From Caulobacter ginsengisoli (GTDB lineage Bacteria; Pseudomonadota; Alphaproteobacteria; Caulobacterales; Caulobacteraceae): a stretch of DNA of 64,000 bases. The notes below the pieces were generated by a model that was not told the origin of the DNA, searched no databases, and saw only the letters and a program-made list of their open reading frames with translations. Position numbers and translations under genes: made by a program. Shown here piece after piece: positions 9,423 through 17,998 of this stretch. The number at the start of each line of letters is the position of its first letter. Within the stretch, counting starts at the first letter, position 1. The stretch lies in NCBI RefSeq assembly GCF_030814835.1, contig NZ_JAUSVS010000001.1, positions 501,001 through 565,000 on the forward strand, given 5' to 3'.

Positions 9423-10001
9423 ATGCAACGGATGCTGACCGCGGCGCTGCTGGCCCTGGCCATGCCGGCGATGGCCCAGGCCGCCGGGGCCGCGGCGACG
9501 TTCAAGCTGTTCGAAACCGTCTGTCTCGCCCATCAGACCAGCCTGGCCGACGCCGCCGCCGAAGCGCGGAGCAGGGGGTTCAAGTCGACGTCGCTCGACG
9601 ACGAGGCCCTGCTGGCCAGGGGCGGCATGGTCCAGCTGGATGGCAAGCTCGGAAGCGAGCCGATCAGTGTCCTGCTCGGGCGGGACGACTTCGATCTGCT
9701 GGGCGGCAAGGTGCGCAATATCGTCTGCCTGGTCCGGCAGGACCGGTTGCTGCGGGCCGACCTGTTTTTCGCTGTCCGCCGATGGGTCGGCTTCGAGCCC
9801 AGCGAGCGCTCCGAAACCCAGGACGTCTATGGCTATCGCCAGGCCGCCAAGACCCGCACAGCCCTGGCCAGCGAACCCGCCGCCATGCGGTCGGCCATCG
9901 ACGCGGGTGAATATCGCCAGCTCTCCGTCTTCGTCGAGGAGGAGGCGACCGTGCTGATGATCACCAGCTCGGCCTGGCTGACCACCCCGCCAGACCCATA
10001 G
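9423..10001 (+). CDS. secreted hypothetical protein
   Basis: The 192-aa product starts with a clear signal peptide (MLTAALLALAMPAMAQAAG, cleavage likely after AQA), so it should be periplasmic. The mature part begins FKLFETVCLAHQ; the phe-containing segment with a single Cys is common in small secreted alphaproteobacterial proteins of unknown function. A second Cys occurs in NIVCLVRQD, so one disulfide is possible. No catalytic motif was recognised. Upstream is the tuf terminator; downstream lies a 148-bp gap with a TTGACA box at 10095. Confidence 0.7.
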   Translation: MQRMLTAALLALAMPAMAQAAGAAATFKLFETVCLAHQTSLADAAAEARSRGFKSTSLDDEALLARGGMVQLDGKLGSEPISVLLGRDDFDLLGGKVRNIVCLVRQDRLLRADLFFAVRRWVGFEPSERSETQDVYGYRQAAKTRTALASEPAAMRSAIDAGEYRQLSVFVEEEATVLMITSSAWLTTPPDP

Positions 10002-10149
10002 CAGTGTGGCCTGCCTCCCATGCGAAATCCGCGAGGGCGATGACATCGTCGGCTCCAGCCTGCCGCCTAGCGGCCCAGGCCGGGTAGCGCGATGTTGACA
10101 CCATAAGTGTCGTAAGGTTGTGTTTCTCTCCTATCAAAGGGAGGGGGAC

Positions 10150-11190
10150 ATGGGCAACCAACTGATCTGCGCGCACCGGGGGCAGCCGGGCGACGAGACC
10201 TTGTACTGGGCTACGAACGCCGGCAACGGCTGGAGCCGCGACACGGCCTTCTCCAACGGCGCGCGGAGCGATGCCGGACCGGCCTTGGTCAACTTCAACG
10301 GCACGCTCTACTGCGTGCATCGCGGCGAGCAGGGCGACGCCAGCCTGTGGTGGTCCACCTTCGACCCCGGCTCGGGTCAGTGGAGCCCCGACCAGCAGTT
10401 CACCAACGGCAACCAGACCAACGCCGGCCCCGCCCTGTGCGTCTTCCAGGGCGTGCTCTACTGCGTCCACAAGGGCAACAACGACAACTGGATGTGGTTC
10501 TGCACCTTCGATCCCGGCTCGCAGACCTGGAGCGAGGACCAGCCCTTCACCAACAACAACCAGACCAGCTGCCAGCCGGCGCTGTTCAACATCGCCGACC
10601 AGGCCTTCTACTGCGTCCATAAGGGCAACAACGACAATAACCTCTGGTGGTGCCAGTGGACCGGCGGCGACTGGACGGCGGACAACCAGTTCAGTGGGGG
10701 CAACCAGACCTGTTCGGCGCCGGCCGTGACGACGTTCGGCGGCACGGCCGTCTGCGTGCACCGCGGCGGCGCCGACGAGAATCTTTGGTGGTGTCAATGG
10801 ACCGGCACGGGTTGGACCGACGACGTCCAGGTGCAGGGCGGCGCGGTCAGCAGCGCCGGCCCAGGCATCGCGGCCTATGGCGGCTATCTGGCCTGCGTCC
10901 ATGTGCTGGGGCTGAACCGGGATTCAAGCGCCGATCCCAACGCGTCCAACGTCTATCTGGGTCAGGTCGACGGGGCGCTGGGGGGCGCCGGGGCGATCAC
11001 GATGGTGTTGCCGCTGATCGGCCAGACGATCGGCGCCGCCATGCTGGCCAACGCCCAGGAGGCGACCGATTCCAACCTGGCCTTCACCACGGTGGACAGC
11101 CTCGGAGGGACCTGGAACCAGGACTGTCTGCTCGGCAAGAGCAACATGACCAGCGACACCCCGGCGCTGGCGGTGGTCAACTTCCCTTAG
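10150..11190 (+). CDS. repeat protein resembling a beta-propeller lectin
   Basis: 346 aa from the ATG at 10150, which follows a GGGAGGGGGAC ribosome site. It is built of at least five imperfect repeats of 47-50 residues, each with a core such as LYCVHKGNNDNNLWWCQW, then GxWxxDxQF, GNQT and xxPAL. Each blade-like unit has the CVH(K/R)G signature and aromatic clusters, a pattern shared with sugar-binding beta-propeller proteins. The sixth repeat is degenerate and interrupted by a hydrophobic stretch (~residues 278-303). No signal peptide is seen. A TTGACA box lies 55 nt upstream of the start. Carbohydrate binding is inferred; no family was matched with certainty. The gene is convergent with, and overlaps by 4 nt, the PhyH-family gene. 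Confidence 0.7.
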   Translation: MGNQLICAHRGQPGDETLYWATNAGNGWSRDTAFSNGARSDAGPALVNFNGTLYCVHRGEQGDASLWWSTFDPGSGQWSPDQQFTNGNQTNAGPALCVFQGVLYCVHKGNNDNWMWFCTFDPGSQTWSEDQPFTNNNQTSCQPALFNIADQAFYCVHKGNNDNNLWWCQWTGGDWTADNQFSGGNQTCSAPAVTTFGGTAVCVHRGGADENLWWCQWTGTGWTDDVQVQGGAVSSAGPGIAAYGGYLACVHVLGLNRDSSADPNASNVYLGQVDGALGGAGAITMVLPLIGQTIGAAMLANAQEATDSNLAFTTVDSLGGTWNQDCLLGKSNMTSDTPALAVVNFP

Positions 11191-12212
11191 CGCCTTGTCG
11201 GGAACATCCACAGATACTGGCTGACCCGTGGCCGGGCCGCGCGGTTGGGGCTGCCGCCGTGGGGCAGGGCGCCGTGCCAGATGATCAGGTCGCCGGCCTT
11301 GCCGGGAATGGGGCGGGCGCCGAGGGCCTGCAGATCCTGGACCTGCGGATCGACGCCCGGCGGCAGGCTGGCCAGCCAGGCGTCGATGCGGTGGTGAAAG
11401 CCGGGGACGCAGGTGAAGGCGCCCTGATCGGCAGCCGTGTCGGTCAGATAGAGCACGGCCTGGGTCGTGAAGGCGACGGGGCTCTTCAGTGCGCAGTCCC
11501 AGTGCAGGCCGGGGCCTGGAAAGGGCTGGCCGGGCCGTTCGGGCGGATTGAAACCGATGCGGTCCGTCGTCATCCACAGGTCAGCCGTCCCCCAGAGCTG
11601 GGCAAAGGCCTTGTGGATGCGGGGTGAGCGGCGGGCGGCCTCGAAGCTGGGATGCTGGAAGGCCTGCAGCATGGCGCCGTGGGTGCGCACGGGCCGCTCG
11701 GCGGCGCGATACCAGCTGGCCGGGTCGTCAGGTTCGGCCCGGGCGAAGTCGTGCACGGCCTGGGCGGCGGCGGCGCAGGCGTCGTCGTCGATGGCCTGGT
11801 TCAGGATGAGATAGCCATGCTCGTCCCAGTGGGCGAGGTCGGTCGCCGACAGCACGTCAGGCGCGGCCTCGAGGGCGGCCAGCCGGGGGGCGGCAGCCGG
11901 CGGGATCGGCTGGCCGCGGACGGCGGCGTTGATTCGCTGGATGTCATCGGACGAGCGGGGGCCAGCGGTTTCCAGGATCCAGGCCTCCAGCGCCTCGAAG
12001 CTGGGCCGGGTCCCCAGAAACCCCGCCATCGGCTCCAGGCCGACGCCCAGCGCATGGCTGATCAGGAAGTCGCGATGCCGCTCCTCGGGGTCGACCGGAT
12101 AGACCTCACCCACCATGCGGCCGAGCGCGCGGGCCCACAGCCGCTGGAGTTGGAAGACGCCCAGCGCCCCGACCGCGTCGATCGGGGGCAGGGTGGCGGT
12201 CTCCATGACCAT
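11187..12212 (-). CDS. phytanoyl-CoA dioxygenase (PhyH) family protein
   Basis: Predicted Fe(II)/2-oxoglutarate-dependent oxygenase of 341 aa. The C-terminal half has the PhyH layout: ATDLAHWDEHGYLILNQAI at its entry, the iron ligands HWD in GLHWDCALKS, a distal His in IIWHGALPHGGSPN, and Arg in RPRVSQYLWMF for 2-oxoglutarate. An N-terminal helical extension (~130 aa) precedes the fold. The substrate is unknown. Starts at 12212 and 12206 are both possible; 12212 has GAGG 10 nt upstream. It is divergent from the GIN-domain gene across an 85-bp spacer. Confidence 0.8.
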   Translation of the reverse strand: MVMETATLPPIDAVGALGVFQLQRLWARALGRMVGEVYPVDPEERHRDFLISHALGVGLEPMAGFLGTRPSFEALEAWILETAGPRSSDDIQRINAAVRGQPIPPAAAPRLAALEAAPDVLSATDLAHWDEHGYLILNQAIDDDACAAAAQAVHDFARAEPDDPASWYRAAERPVRTHGAMLQAFQHPSFEAARRSPRIHKAFAQLWGTADLWMTTDRIGFNPPERPGQPFPGPGLHWDCALKSPVAFTTQAVLYLTDTAADQGAFTCVPGFHHRIDAWLASLPPGVDPQVQDLQALGARPIPGKAGDLIIWHGALPHGGSPNRAARPRVSQYLWMFPTRR

Positions 12213-12297
12213 CCTGTCATGACCTCGAATTAAGCTGTGTTTCCCGGCGGCCGGGCCTAGCGTCCCCATAGCAGATCGCATTCAGGGGAGAACTTCG

Positions 12298-13176
12298 ATG
12301 CGCGCACTCATGACTCTTGGCGCAGTCGCCGCCGCGCTTCTCGCCGCCGGCGCGGCCCAGGCCGCCCCCTCCGTCCAGGTCAAGGACGCCGTCGCCCGGG
12401 TGGTGGTCATCCCCGAGGCGCGCTCCGACATCCTGGTTGAATTCCAGACCAAGAACGCCAGCCTGCCGCTCACGGTCAGGACCGAGGGCGACAAGACCAT
12501 CGTCGACGGCGGCCTGGGCTGGAACAGGGTCAACAGCTGCAACACCATCAACGGCGTCACCAGCGTGCATGTCACGGGCGTGGGCAACGTCGCCTGGGCC
12601 GACATGCCGCAGATCATCATCCACACCCCGATGGACGTCGATCTCGGCGCCGGCGGGGCGGTGTTCGGCAGCATTGGCCGGGCCAGTTCCGTCGGCCTGA
12701 ATAACGCCGGCTGCGGCGATTGGACGGTGGCCAATGTCGACGGTCTGCTCAAGATCAACGAAGCCGGTTCGGGCGACGTCAAGGCCGGGACCGCCGGCGC
12801 GACCAGGATCAATATCGCCGGCAGTGGCGATGTCGACACCCAGGGTGTCGGCGGCAACGCCGATGTCGCCATCGCCGGCTCGGGCGACGTCAAGATTGCC
12901 TGGCTGACCGGCAACCTGTCCGCCAAGATCGCCGGCTCGGGCGACGTCACCGTCAACGGCGGCGCGGCCAAGGCCGTCTCGGCCTCCATTCTTGGCTCGG
13001 GCGATGTGAAGTTCAACGGCGACGCTGGCGCGGTCTCGGCCAAGATCGCCGGCTCGGGCGACGTGCGCCTGCTGCGGGTCTCCGGCCCGATCAGCAAGTC
13101 GGTGGCCGGCTCTGGCTCGGTCTATGTCGGCGACAAGAATGTCTCCGACAAGGACGATGACGACGACGACAACTAG
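12298..13176 (+). CDS. secreted GIN-domain (DUF2807) beta-helix protein
   Basis: 292 aa with a signal peptide (TLGAVAAALLAAGAAQA). The first half holds VKDAVARVVVIPEARSD and a NVAWADMPQIIIHTP segment. The second half is a ladder of seven AGSGDV-like turns about 20 residues apart, the mark of the right-handed beta-helix of DUF2807 (GIN domain). It ends in an acidic tail DKDDDDDDN, which may bind Ca or other cations. Function is unproven; the family is annotated as an adhesin head-like domain. The ATG follows an AGGGGAG site at 7-nt spacing. A terminator follows. Confidence 0.85.
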   Translation: MRALMTLGAVAAALLAAGAAQAAPSVQVKDAVARVVVIPEARSDILVEFQTKNASLPLTVRTEGDKTIVDGGLGWNRVNSCNTINGVTSVHVTGVGNVAWADMPQIIIHTPMDVDLGAGGAVFGSIGRASSVGLNNAGCGDWTVANVDGLLKINEAGSGDVKAGTAGATRINIAGSGDVDTQGVGGNADVAIAGSGDVKIAWLTGNLSAKIAGSGDVTVNGGAAKAVSASILGSGDVKFNGDAGAVSAKIAGSGDVRLLRVSGPISKSVAGSGSVYVGDKNVSDKDDDDDDN

Positions 13177-13203
13177 TCGTCCTTTTACCGCTCTGACCAG
13201 CTT

Positions 13204-13230
13204 AATGGCCGGGCTCGTCCCGGCCATTTT
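13204..13230 (+). terminator. intrinsic terminator after the GIN-domain gene
   Basis: A 10-bp perfect stem (AATGGCCGGG / CCCGGCCATT) with a CTCGT loop runs into TT. It lies 27 nt after the stop codon. Confidence 0.8.
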
Positions 13231-13253
13231 GCGTTCGGGCTGAACAACCAGGC

Positions 13254-13281
13254 TTGCACCATACCAACTAGTCGGTATGGT
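13254..13281 (+). promoter_or_regulatory. promoter with palindromic TetR operator
   Basis: The segment 13258-13281 is a 24-bp palindrome with one mismatched pair: arms ACCATACC and GGTATGGT around AACTAGTC. It overlaps a candidate promoter, TTGCAC (13254-13259), 16 nt, TATGGT (13276-13281), placing a transcript start within a few bases of the TetR ATG at 13290. A palindrome covering the -10 box directly upstream of a tetR gene indicates autorepression of the tetR-GST operon. Confidence 0.8.
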
Positions 13282-13289
13282 GGATCGTC

Positions 13290-13886
13290 ATGGCGAAACC
13301 CGACTCCAAGACCCGGCTCCTGGACGCGACCCTCAAGCTGGTCCGCGCCAAGGGTTACGCCGCCACCCGGGTCGAGGACGTCTGCGCCGAGGCCGGGCTG
13401 ACCAAGGGCAGCTTCTTCCACCACTTCAAGAGCAAGGACGACCTGGCCCAGGCCGCCGTCGCCCACTGGGAGGCGCACACCACCGGCTTCTTCGCCGAAG
13501 CGCCCTATCACGCCGGGGCAGGGCCGCTGGAGCGGCTGTTGGGTTATGTCGATTTCCGCAAGGCGATCCTGACCGGCGACCTGACCGAGTTCACCTGCTT
13601 TGCTGGCAATATCGTCCAGGAAGCCTGGCGCAGCCATCCGCAGATCAGCGGGCCCTTGGCTGACAACATCGTCAGCCACGGCAAGACCCTGCAGGCCGAT
13701 ATCGAGGCGGCGATGATCCAGTACGGCGTCAAGGCCGACTGGACCGCCGAGAGTCTGGCCCTGCACATTCAGGCGGTCGTGCAGGGCGGCTTCATCATGG
13801 CCAAGGCGACGGGCGGGGCGGCGGCCGCGGCGCAGAGCCTCGATCACCTGCGCCGCTATCTCGAACTGACGTTCAAAGGGGAGTGA
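13290..13886 (+). CDS. TetR/AcrR family transcriptional regulator
   Basis: 198 aa. The N-terminal helix-turn-helix is typical: TRLLDATLKLVRAKGYAATRVEDVCAEAGLTKGSFFHHFKSKDDL (quoted by parts: AGLTKGSFFHHFKSK is the recognition region). The C-terminal ligand domain contains TEFTCFAGNIVQEAW, with a Cys that could sense electrophiles as in related repressors; this is inference. The start leaves almost no 5' leader behind the predicted promoter. The stop overlaps the region just before the GST start, so the two are co-translated. It likely represses itself and the GST, and is relieved by a GST substrate. Confidence 0.92.
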   Translation: MAKPDSKTRLLDATLKLVRAKGYAATRVEDVCAEAGLTKGSFFHHFKSKDDLAQAAVAHWEAHTTGFFAEAPYHAGAGPLERLLGYVDFRKAILTGDLTEFTCFAGNIVQEAWRSHPQISGPLADNIVSHGKTLQADIEAAMIQYGVKADWTAESLALHIQAVVQGGFIMAKATGGAAAAAQSLDHLRRYLELTFKGE

Positions 13887-13888
13887 CC

Positions 13889-14521
13889 ATGCAGATCTAC
13901 TGGATCAAGGCCCAGGCGCCGCGCCGCGTGCTGGCGCTCGTCAAGCATCTGGGGCTGGCGGCCGACTTTATAGAGGTGGACCTAATGGGCGGGGGCCTGA
14001 AGGCCCCGGCCTATGCCGCCCTCAATCCCAACCTGAAGGCGCCCACCCTGGTCGATGGCGACATGGTGCTGTGGGAGTCCTCGGCGATCATGGCGTATCT
14101 CTGCATCAAGGCCGGCTCGGACATGTGGCCCGCCCATAATCCGGCCGAGCAGGTCCAGGTGCTGCAATGGCTCTCCTGGTGCGACCACCACTGGAGCCCG
14201 GCCGTGGGGCCCTTCTATTTCGAGCATGTGGTCAAGGCGACCTTCAGGTTCGCCGAGACCGACCGCTCGGCCCTGGTCGGCAAGGACAAGGAACTGCAGA
14301 AGCTGGCCAAGGTGCTGGACGACCATCTGGCCGGCCGCGACTATCTCGCCTGCGGCCGGCTGACCATCGCCGACTTCCAGGTCGCCTCCATGGCCAACTA
14401 CTGGCGGGAGTCGGAGATGCCGTTCGACGGCTTCCCCAACCTGACGGCCTGGCTCGAGCGCCTCAAACAGATCCCCGCCTGGGCCGACCCCTGGCCGGCG
14501 GACGGACAGGTCGCCGCCTGA
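13889..14521 (+). CDS. glutathione S-transferase family protein
   Basis: 210 aa. The N-terminal thioredoxin-like domain runs to about residue 78, with MQIYWIKAQAPRRVLA, NPNLKAPTLVDGD (cis-Pro region) and WESSAIMAYL (the ES pair that binds the gamma-glutamyl group). The helical C-terminal domain has GRLTIADFQVASMANYW, the conserved N-cap region with the buried Asp. The ATG at 13889 sits 5-6 nt after an AAAGGGGAG site; a GTG at 13883 overlaps the tetR stop. Expected role: conjugation of electrophiles to glutathione, controlled by the adjacent TetR. Confidence 0.9.
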   Translation: MQIYWIKAQAPRRVLALVKHLGLAADFIEVDLMGGGLKAPAYAALNPNLKAPTLVDGDMVLWESSAIMAYLCIKAGSDMWPAHNPAEQVQVLQWLSWCDHHWSPAVGPFYFEHVVKATFRFAETDRSALVGKDKELQKLAKVLDDHLAGRDYLACGRLTIADFQVASMANYWRESEMPFDGFPNLTAWLERLKQIPAWADPWPADGQVAA

Positions 14522-14560
14522 CCTGGCGCGATCCTGGCCTTGATCCTGGAGGCCATGCGC

Positions 14561-14582
14561 CTCATGTCTCGCCGGACATGAG
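14561..14582. repeat. inverted repeat before the 79-aa membrane protein gene
   Basis: A perfect 8-bp inverted repeat CTCATGTC / GACATGAG with a 6-nt spacer lies 40 nt after the GST stop and 22 nt before the next ATG. It could be an operator or an mRNA hairpin between the two genes; no T-run follows. Confidence 0.45.
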
Positions 14583-14603
14583 CAAGACTGTCATCCTGCG
14601 CCC

Positions 14604-14843
14604 ATGAAGGCCAAGTGGTTCATCCTGGTGCTGGGCGTCAGCCTGTTCGCTCTGGCCTGGGGCGGGGTAGGGGCCACGTTGCTGCTGGGGGCGGGCCTGA
14701 AGGCCAAGGCCCTGGCCCTGGTCATCGCCGGCTTCGCCACCAAGGGGCTGTTGTGGTCCCTGGTCATCTCGCTGGGCCTCAGCGTCGCCGAGATGCGCGG
14801 CCGGATCGCCGACTGGTGGCGAAAGACCTTCCGCAAGCCCTGA
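14604..14843 (+). CDS. small two-helix membrane protein
   Basis: 79 aa with two hydrophobic helices (WFILVLGVSLFALAWGGVGA and ALALVIAGFATKGLLWSLVI) and a basic end (RIADWWRKTFRKP), consistent with both ends in the cytoplasm. No family is recognised and the ribosome site is weak, but the helix pattern and coding bias support a real gene. It lies in the direction of the GST operon and just upstream of the S10 operon promoter. Confidence 0.6.
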   Translation: MKAKWFILVLGVSLFALAWGGVGATLLLGAGLKAKALALVIAGFATKGLLWSLVISLGLSVAEMRGRIADWWRKTFRKP

Positions 14844-14855
14844 AGCGACTTGGCC

Positions 14856-14884
14856 TTGACGCAAACGGAATCGCGACGTAGAAG
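14856..14884 (+). promoter_or_regulatory. candidate promoter of the S10 operon
   Basis: TTGACGC (14856-14862), 14 nt, then CGTAGAAG (14877-14884) partly fits the Caulobacter vegetative consensus TTGACGS-N10-14-GCTANAWC; the -35 is perfect and the -10 is weak. It would give rpsJ a leader of about 240 nt. Confidence 0.45.
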
Positions 14885-14942
14885 CGCGCCTCTGTTGGAC
14901 CGGCTGTATCCCTCGTGGATAGACGCGGGCCGCGGAACGACC

Positions 14943-14974
14943 CCAGAAAACAGTCATTTATGACTGGATTTTGG
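14943..14974 (+). repeat. leader hairpin upstream of rpsJ
   Basis: An A/T-rich imperfect stem with inner arms CAGTCA / TGACTG around TTTA, and outer pairs CCAGAA / TTTTGG beyond a 2x2 internal loop. It lies in the S10 leader just before a terminator-like hairpin, the arrangement expected of an attenuator. Confidence 0.45.
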
Positions 14975-14980
14975 AGCAAG

Positions 14981-15017
14981 GCCCTCGCGGGCATCCGCGC
15001 GGGCCGTTTCGTTTTTT
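14981..15017 (+). terminator. terminator-like hairpin in the S10 leader
   Basis: A 10-bp stem with one mismatch (GCCCTCGCGG / CCGCGCGGGC, loop GCAT) is followed by CGTTTCGTTTTTT. It is a convincing intrinsic terminator, 113 nt before rpsJ and downstream of the candidate promoter. It either ends the upstream transcript or attenuates the S10 operon, as L4 does in E. coli. Confidence 0.65.
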
Positions 15018-15130
15018 GCGGACGTTAGCGTGTCCGGGCGCCTCGTAGGGGTGGCCGGGTTGGTCTTTGAAATGGTTCGGATACACGCGGGCGCCGCCCT
15101 TATGGCAGCCTTTTGGGAATAACGAGCGAT

Positions 15131-15439
<309 letters not shown>

Positions 15440-15449
15440 GGGGAACGCC

Positions 15450-16217
15450 ATGCGTACCGGCGTAATCGCCAAAAAGCTGGGCATGACGCGCTTCTTCGAC
15501 GAAGCGGGCCAACATGTCCCGGTTACCGTGCTCAGCCTCGAAGGCTGTCAGGTGACCGCCCAGCGCACCCAGGAGAAGGACGGCTACGTCGCGCTCCAGC
15601 TCGGTGCGGGTTTCAAGAAGCCCAAAAACACCTCGCAGGCCATGCGCGGCCACTTCGCCAAGGCTCAGGTCGAACCCAAGCGGGTCCTGGCCGAGTTCCG
15701 GGTTGAAGAAGACGGCCTGGTCGATGTGGGTTCCGAGTTTTCGGCCGACCACTTCGTCGCCGGCCAGAAGGTCGACATCCAGGGCCTCACCGTCGGTAAG
15801 GGTTTCGCCGGCGCCATGAAGCGATGGAACTTCGGCGGCATGCGGGCCACCCACGGCGTCTCGGTCTCGCACCGGGCCCACGGCTCCACCGGTCAGCGCC
15901 AGGATCCTGGCAAGACCTTCGCCGGCAAGAAGATGGCCGGCCACCTCGGTCAAGAGACCGTCACCACCCTCAACATCACCGTCTGGAAGGTCGACGCCGA
16001 GCGCGGCCTGATCCTGGTGAAGGGCGCCGTCCCCGGCACCGAAGGCACGTTCGTCAAGATCCGCGACGCCATCAAGGGCTCGCTGCCTGCCGAAGCGCCC
16101 AAGCCCGCCGGCCTCAAGAAGGCCGCCAAGGACAATGGGGCTGCCGCCCCGGCTCCCGTCGAAACCGAAGTTGAAGCCGCGCCCGCGGTTGAAGCCACGA
16201 CCGAAGGGGCGGAATAG
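15450..16217 (+). CDS. rplC: 50S ribosomal protein L3
   Basis: 255 aa, against about 209 in E. coli. The core ([16 protein letters not shown] to [11 protein letters not shown]) binds near the peptidyl-transferase centre. [19 protein letters not shown] contains the loop with the Gln methylated by PrmB in other species. The extra ~45 residues are an Ala/Glu/Pro-rich tail with repeated AAPAP and [11 protein letters not shown], seen in many Caulobacterales L3 proteins. An AAGGGGAA site precedes the ATG. The stop is directly followed by the rplD ATG. Confidence 0.98.
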   Translation: MRTGVIAKKLGMTRFFDEAGQHVPVTVLSLEGCQVTAQRTQEKDGYVALQLGAGFKKPKNTSQAMRGHFAKAQVEPKRVLAEFRVEEDGLVDVGSEFSADHFVAGQKVDIQGLTVGKGFAGAMKRWNFGGMRATHGVSVSHRAHGSTGQRQDPGKTFAGKKMAGHLGQETVTTLNITVWKVDAERGLILVKGAVPGTEGTFVKIRDAIKGSLPAEAPKPAGLKKAAKDNGAAAPAPVETEVEAAPAVEATTEGAE

Positions 16218-16856
16218 ATGAAACTCGACGCCATCAACCTGGACGGCTCCAAGGCCGGCTCCGTGACCCTCGATGACGCCGTCTTCGGCATCACCGACAT
16301 TCGCGGCGACATCCTGCAGCGGATGATCACCTGGCAACTGGCCAAGCGCCGCGCCGGGACCCACAAGATCCAGGTCCGCAACGAAGTCTCGCGGACCGGC
16401 AAGAAGATGTACAAGCAAAAGGGCACCGGCGGCGCCCGTCACGGCTCGCGCCGGGCGGCTCAGTTCGTCGGCGGCGCCAAGGCCCACGGCCCGGTCGTGC
16501 GCAGCCACGCTTTCGACCTGCCCAAGAAGTTCCGCGCCCTGGCCCTGCGCCATGCGCTGTCTTCCAAGGCCAAGGACGGCAGCCTGATTGTCCTGGACAA
16601 CGTGACCCTGACCGAGCCCAAGACGGCCGCCCTGCGCGCCACCCTGGGCAATCTGGGCCTGGTCAACGCGCTGATCATCGCCGGCCCCGAGGTGGACGCC
16701 AACTTCAAGCTGGCGGCCCGCAACATCCCCAATCTGGATGTGCTGCCGAACGCCGGCCTGAACGTCTATGACGTGCTGCGCCGCAAGACGCTGGTCCTCA
16801 CCAAGGCCGCCGTCGAAGCGATCGCCGAGCGCTTCTCCGAGAAGGAAGCCGCCTGA
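16218..16856 (+). CDS. rplD: 50S ribosomal protein L4
   Basis: 212 aa. [30 protein letters not shown] is the extended loop that lines the exit tunnel (key part [12 protein letters not shown]). [13 protein letters not shown] and [21 protein letters not shown] complete the globular domain. In E. coli L4 represses its own operon through the S10 leader; the terminator-like hairpin before rpsJ makes that worth testing here. It follows rplC with no gap and shares one base with rplW. Confidence 0.98.
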   Translation: MKLDAINLDGSKAGSVTLDDAVFGITDIRGDILQRMITWQLAKRRAGTHKIQVRNEVSRTGKKMYKQKGTGGARHGSRRAAQFVGGAKAHGPVVRSHAFDLPKKFRALALRHALSSKAKDGSLIVLDNVTLTEPKTAALRATLGNLGLVNALIIAGPEVDANFKLAARNIPNLDVLPNAGLNVYDVLRRKTLVLTKAAVEAIAERFSEKEAA

Positions 16857-17152
16857 TGCCCGCTACCGCCCGCCATTACGACACCATCCTGTCGCCGGTG
16901 ATCACCGAGAAGGCCACGGTTCTGTCCGAACAGAACAAGGTCGTCTTCCGCGTGGCCCAGGACGCCTCCAAGGATGAAATCGCCGCCGCCGTCGAAGAGC
17001 TGTTCAAGGTCAAGGTGACCAAGGTCAACACCCTGAACGTCAAGGGTAAGACCAAGCGCTTCCGCGGTCGCGTCGGACGCCGGTCCGACGTCAAGAAAGC
17101 CATCGTGACGCTGGCCGAAGGCCAGTCGATCGACATCACCACGGGGCTCTAA
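16856..17152 (+). CDS. rplW: 50S ribosomal protein L23
   Basis: 98 aa. [20 protein letters not shown] and [21 protein letters not shown] are the L23 marks. L23 lies at the tunnel exit and docks trigger factor and SRP. The ATG overlaps the rplD stop by one base, so translation is coupled. Confidence 0.98.
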   Translation: MPATARHYDTILSPVITEKATVLSEQNKVVFRVAQDASKDEIAAAVEELFKVKVTKVNTLNVKGKTKRFRGRVGRRSDVKKAIVTLAEGQSIDITTGL

Positions 17153-17156
17153 GCGT

Positions 17157-17996
17157 ATGGCTCTGAAAACCTTCAATCCGACCTCGCCGGGCCGTCGTAG
17201 CCTGGTCCTGGTCGACCGCAGCGACCTGCACAAGGGCCGTCCGGAAAAGTCCCTCGTCGAGGGCCTGACCAAGTCCGGCGGCCGTGGCGGCAGCGGCCGC
17301 ATCGCCGTCCGCTTCCGCGGCGGCGGCGCCAAGCGCCTCTATCGCCTGGTCGACTTCAAGCGTCGCAAGTTCGACGTTCCGGCCACCGTCGAGCGGCTGG
17401 AATACGATCCGAACCGCACCGCCTTCATCGCCCTCATCAAGTATGAAGACGGCGAACTGGCCTACATCCTGGCCCCGCAGCGCCTCAAGGCCGGCGACCA
17501 GGTCCTGGCCAGCGAGAAGGTCGACGTGAAGCCGGGCAACGCGGCTCCGCTGCGTGGTCTGCCGATCGGCACGATCATCCACAACATCGAGCTGAAGCCT
17601 CTCAAGGGCGGCCAGATCGCCCGCTCGGCCGGGGCCTACGCCCAGCTGGTCGGCCGTGACGCCGGCTATGCCCAGATCCGCCTCAACTCGGGCGAGCTGC
17701 GCATGGTGCAGGACACCTGCATGGCCACCGTCGGCGCCGTCTCCAACCAGGACCATATGAACGAGTCCCTGGGCAAGGCCGGCCGCAGCCGTCACAAGGG
17801 CCGTCGCCCGCACGTCCGCGGCGTCGCCATGAACCCGATCGATCACCCGCACGGCGGCGGCGAAGGCCGCACCTCGGGCGGCCGCCACCCGGTCACGCCG
17901 TGGGGCAAGCCGACCAAGGGCAGCAAGACCCGCGTCAACAAGGCTACGGATAAGTTCATCATCCGCAGTCGCCATAAAGCCAAGAAGGCCCGCTAG
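17157..17996 (+). CDS. rplB: 50S ribosomal protein L2
   Basis: 279 aa. The C-terminal [21 protein letters not shown] holds the universally conserved His near the peptidyl-transferase centre. The N-terminal part [19 protein letters not shown] and the SH3-like middle are typical. It starts 4 nt after rplW. Confidence 0.98.
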   Translation: MALKTFNPTSPGRRSLVLVDRSDLHKGRPEKSLVEGLTKSGGRGGSGRIAVRFRGGGAKRLYRLVDFKRRKFDVPATVERLEYDPNRTAFIALIKYEDGELAYILAPQRLKAGDQVLASEKVDVKPGNAAPLRGLPIGTIIHNIELKPLKGGQIARSAGAYAQLVGRDAGYAQIRLNSGELRMVQDTCMATVGAVSNQDHMNESLGKAGRSRHKGRRPHVRGVAMNPIDHPHGGGEGRTSGGRHPVTPWGKPTKGSKTRVNKATDKFIIRSRHKAKKAR

Positions 17997-17998
17997 AG

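Noticed and set aside
10095..10123. Promoter for the lectin-like gene
   Set aside because: TTGACA is perfect, but the -10 position reads TTGTGT, too weak to list as a feature of its own.
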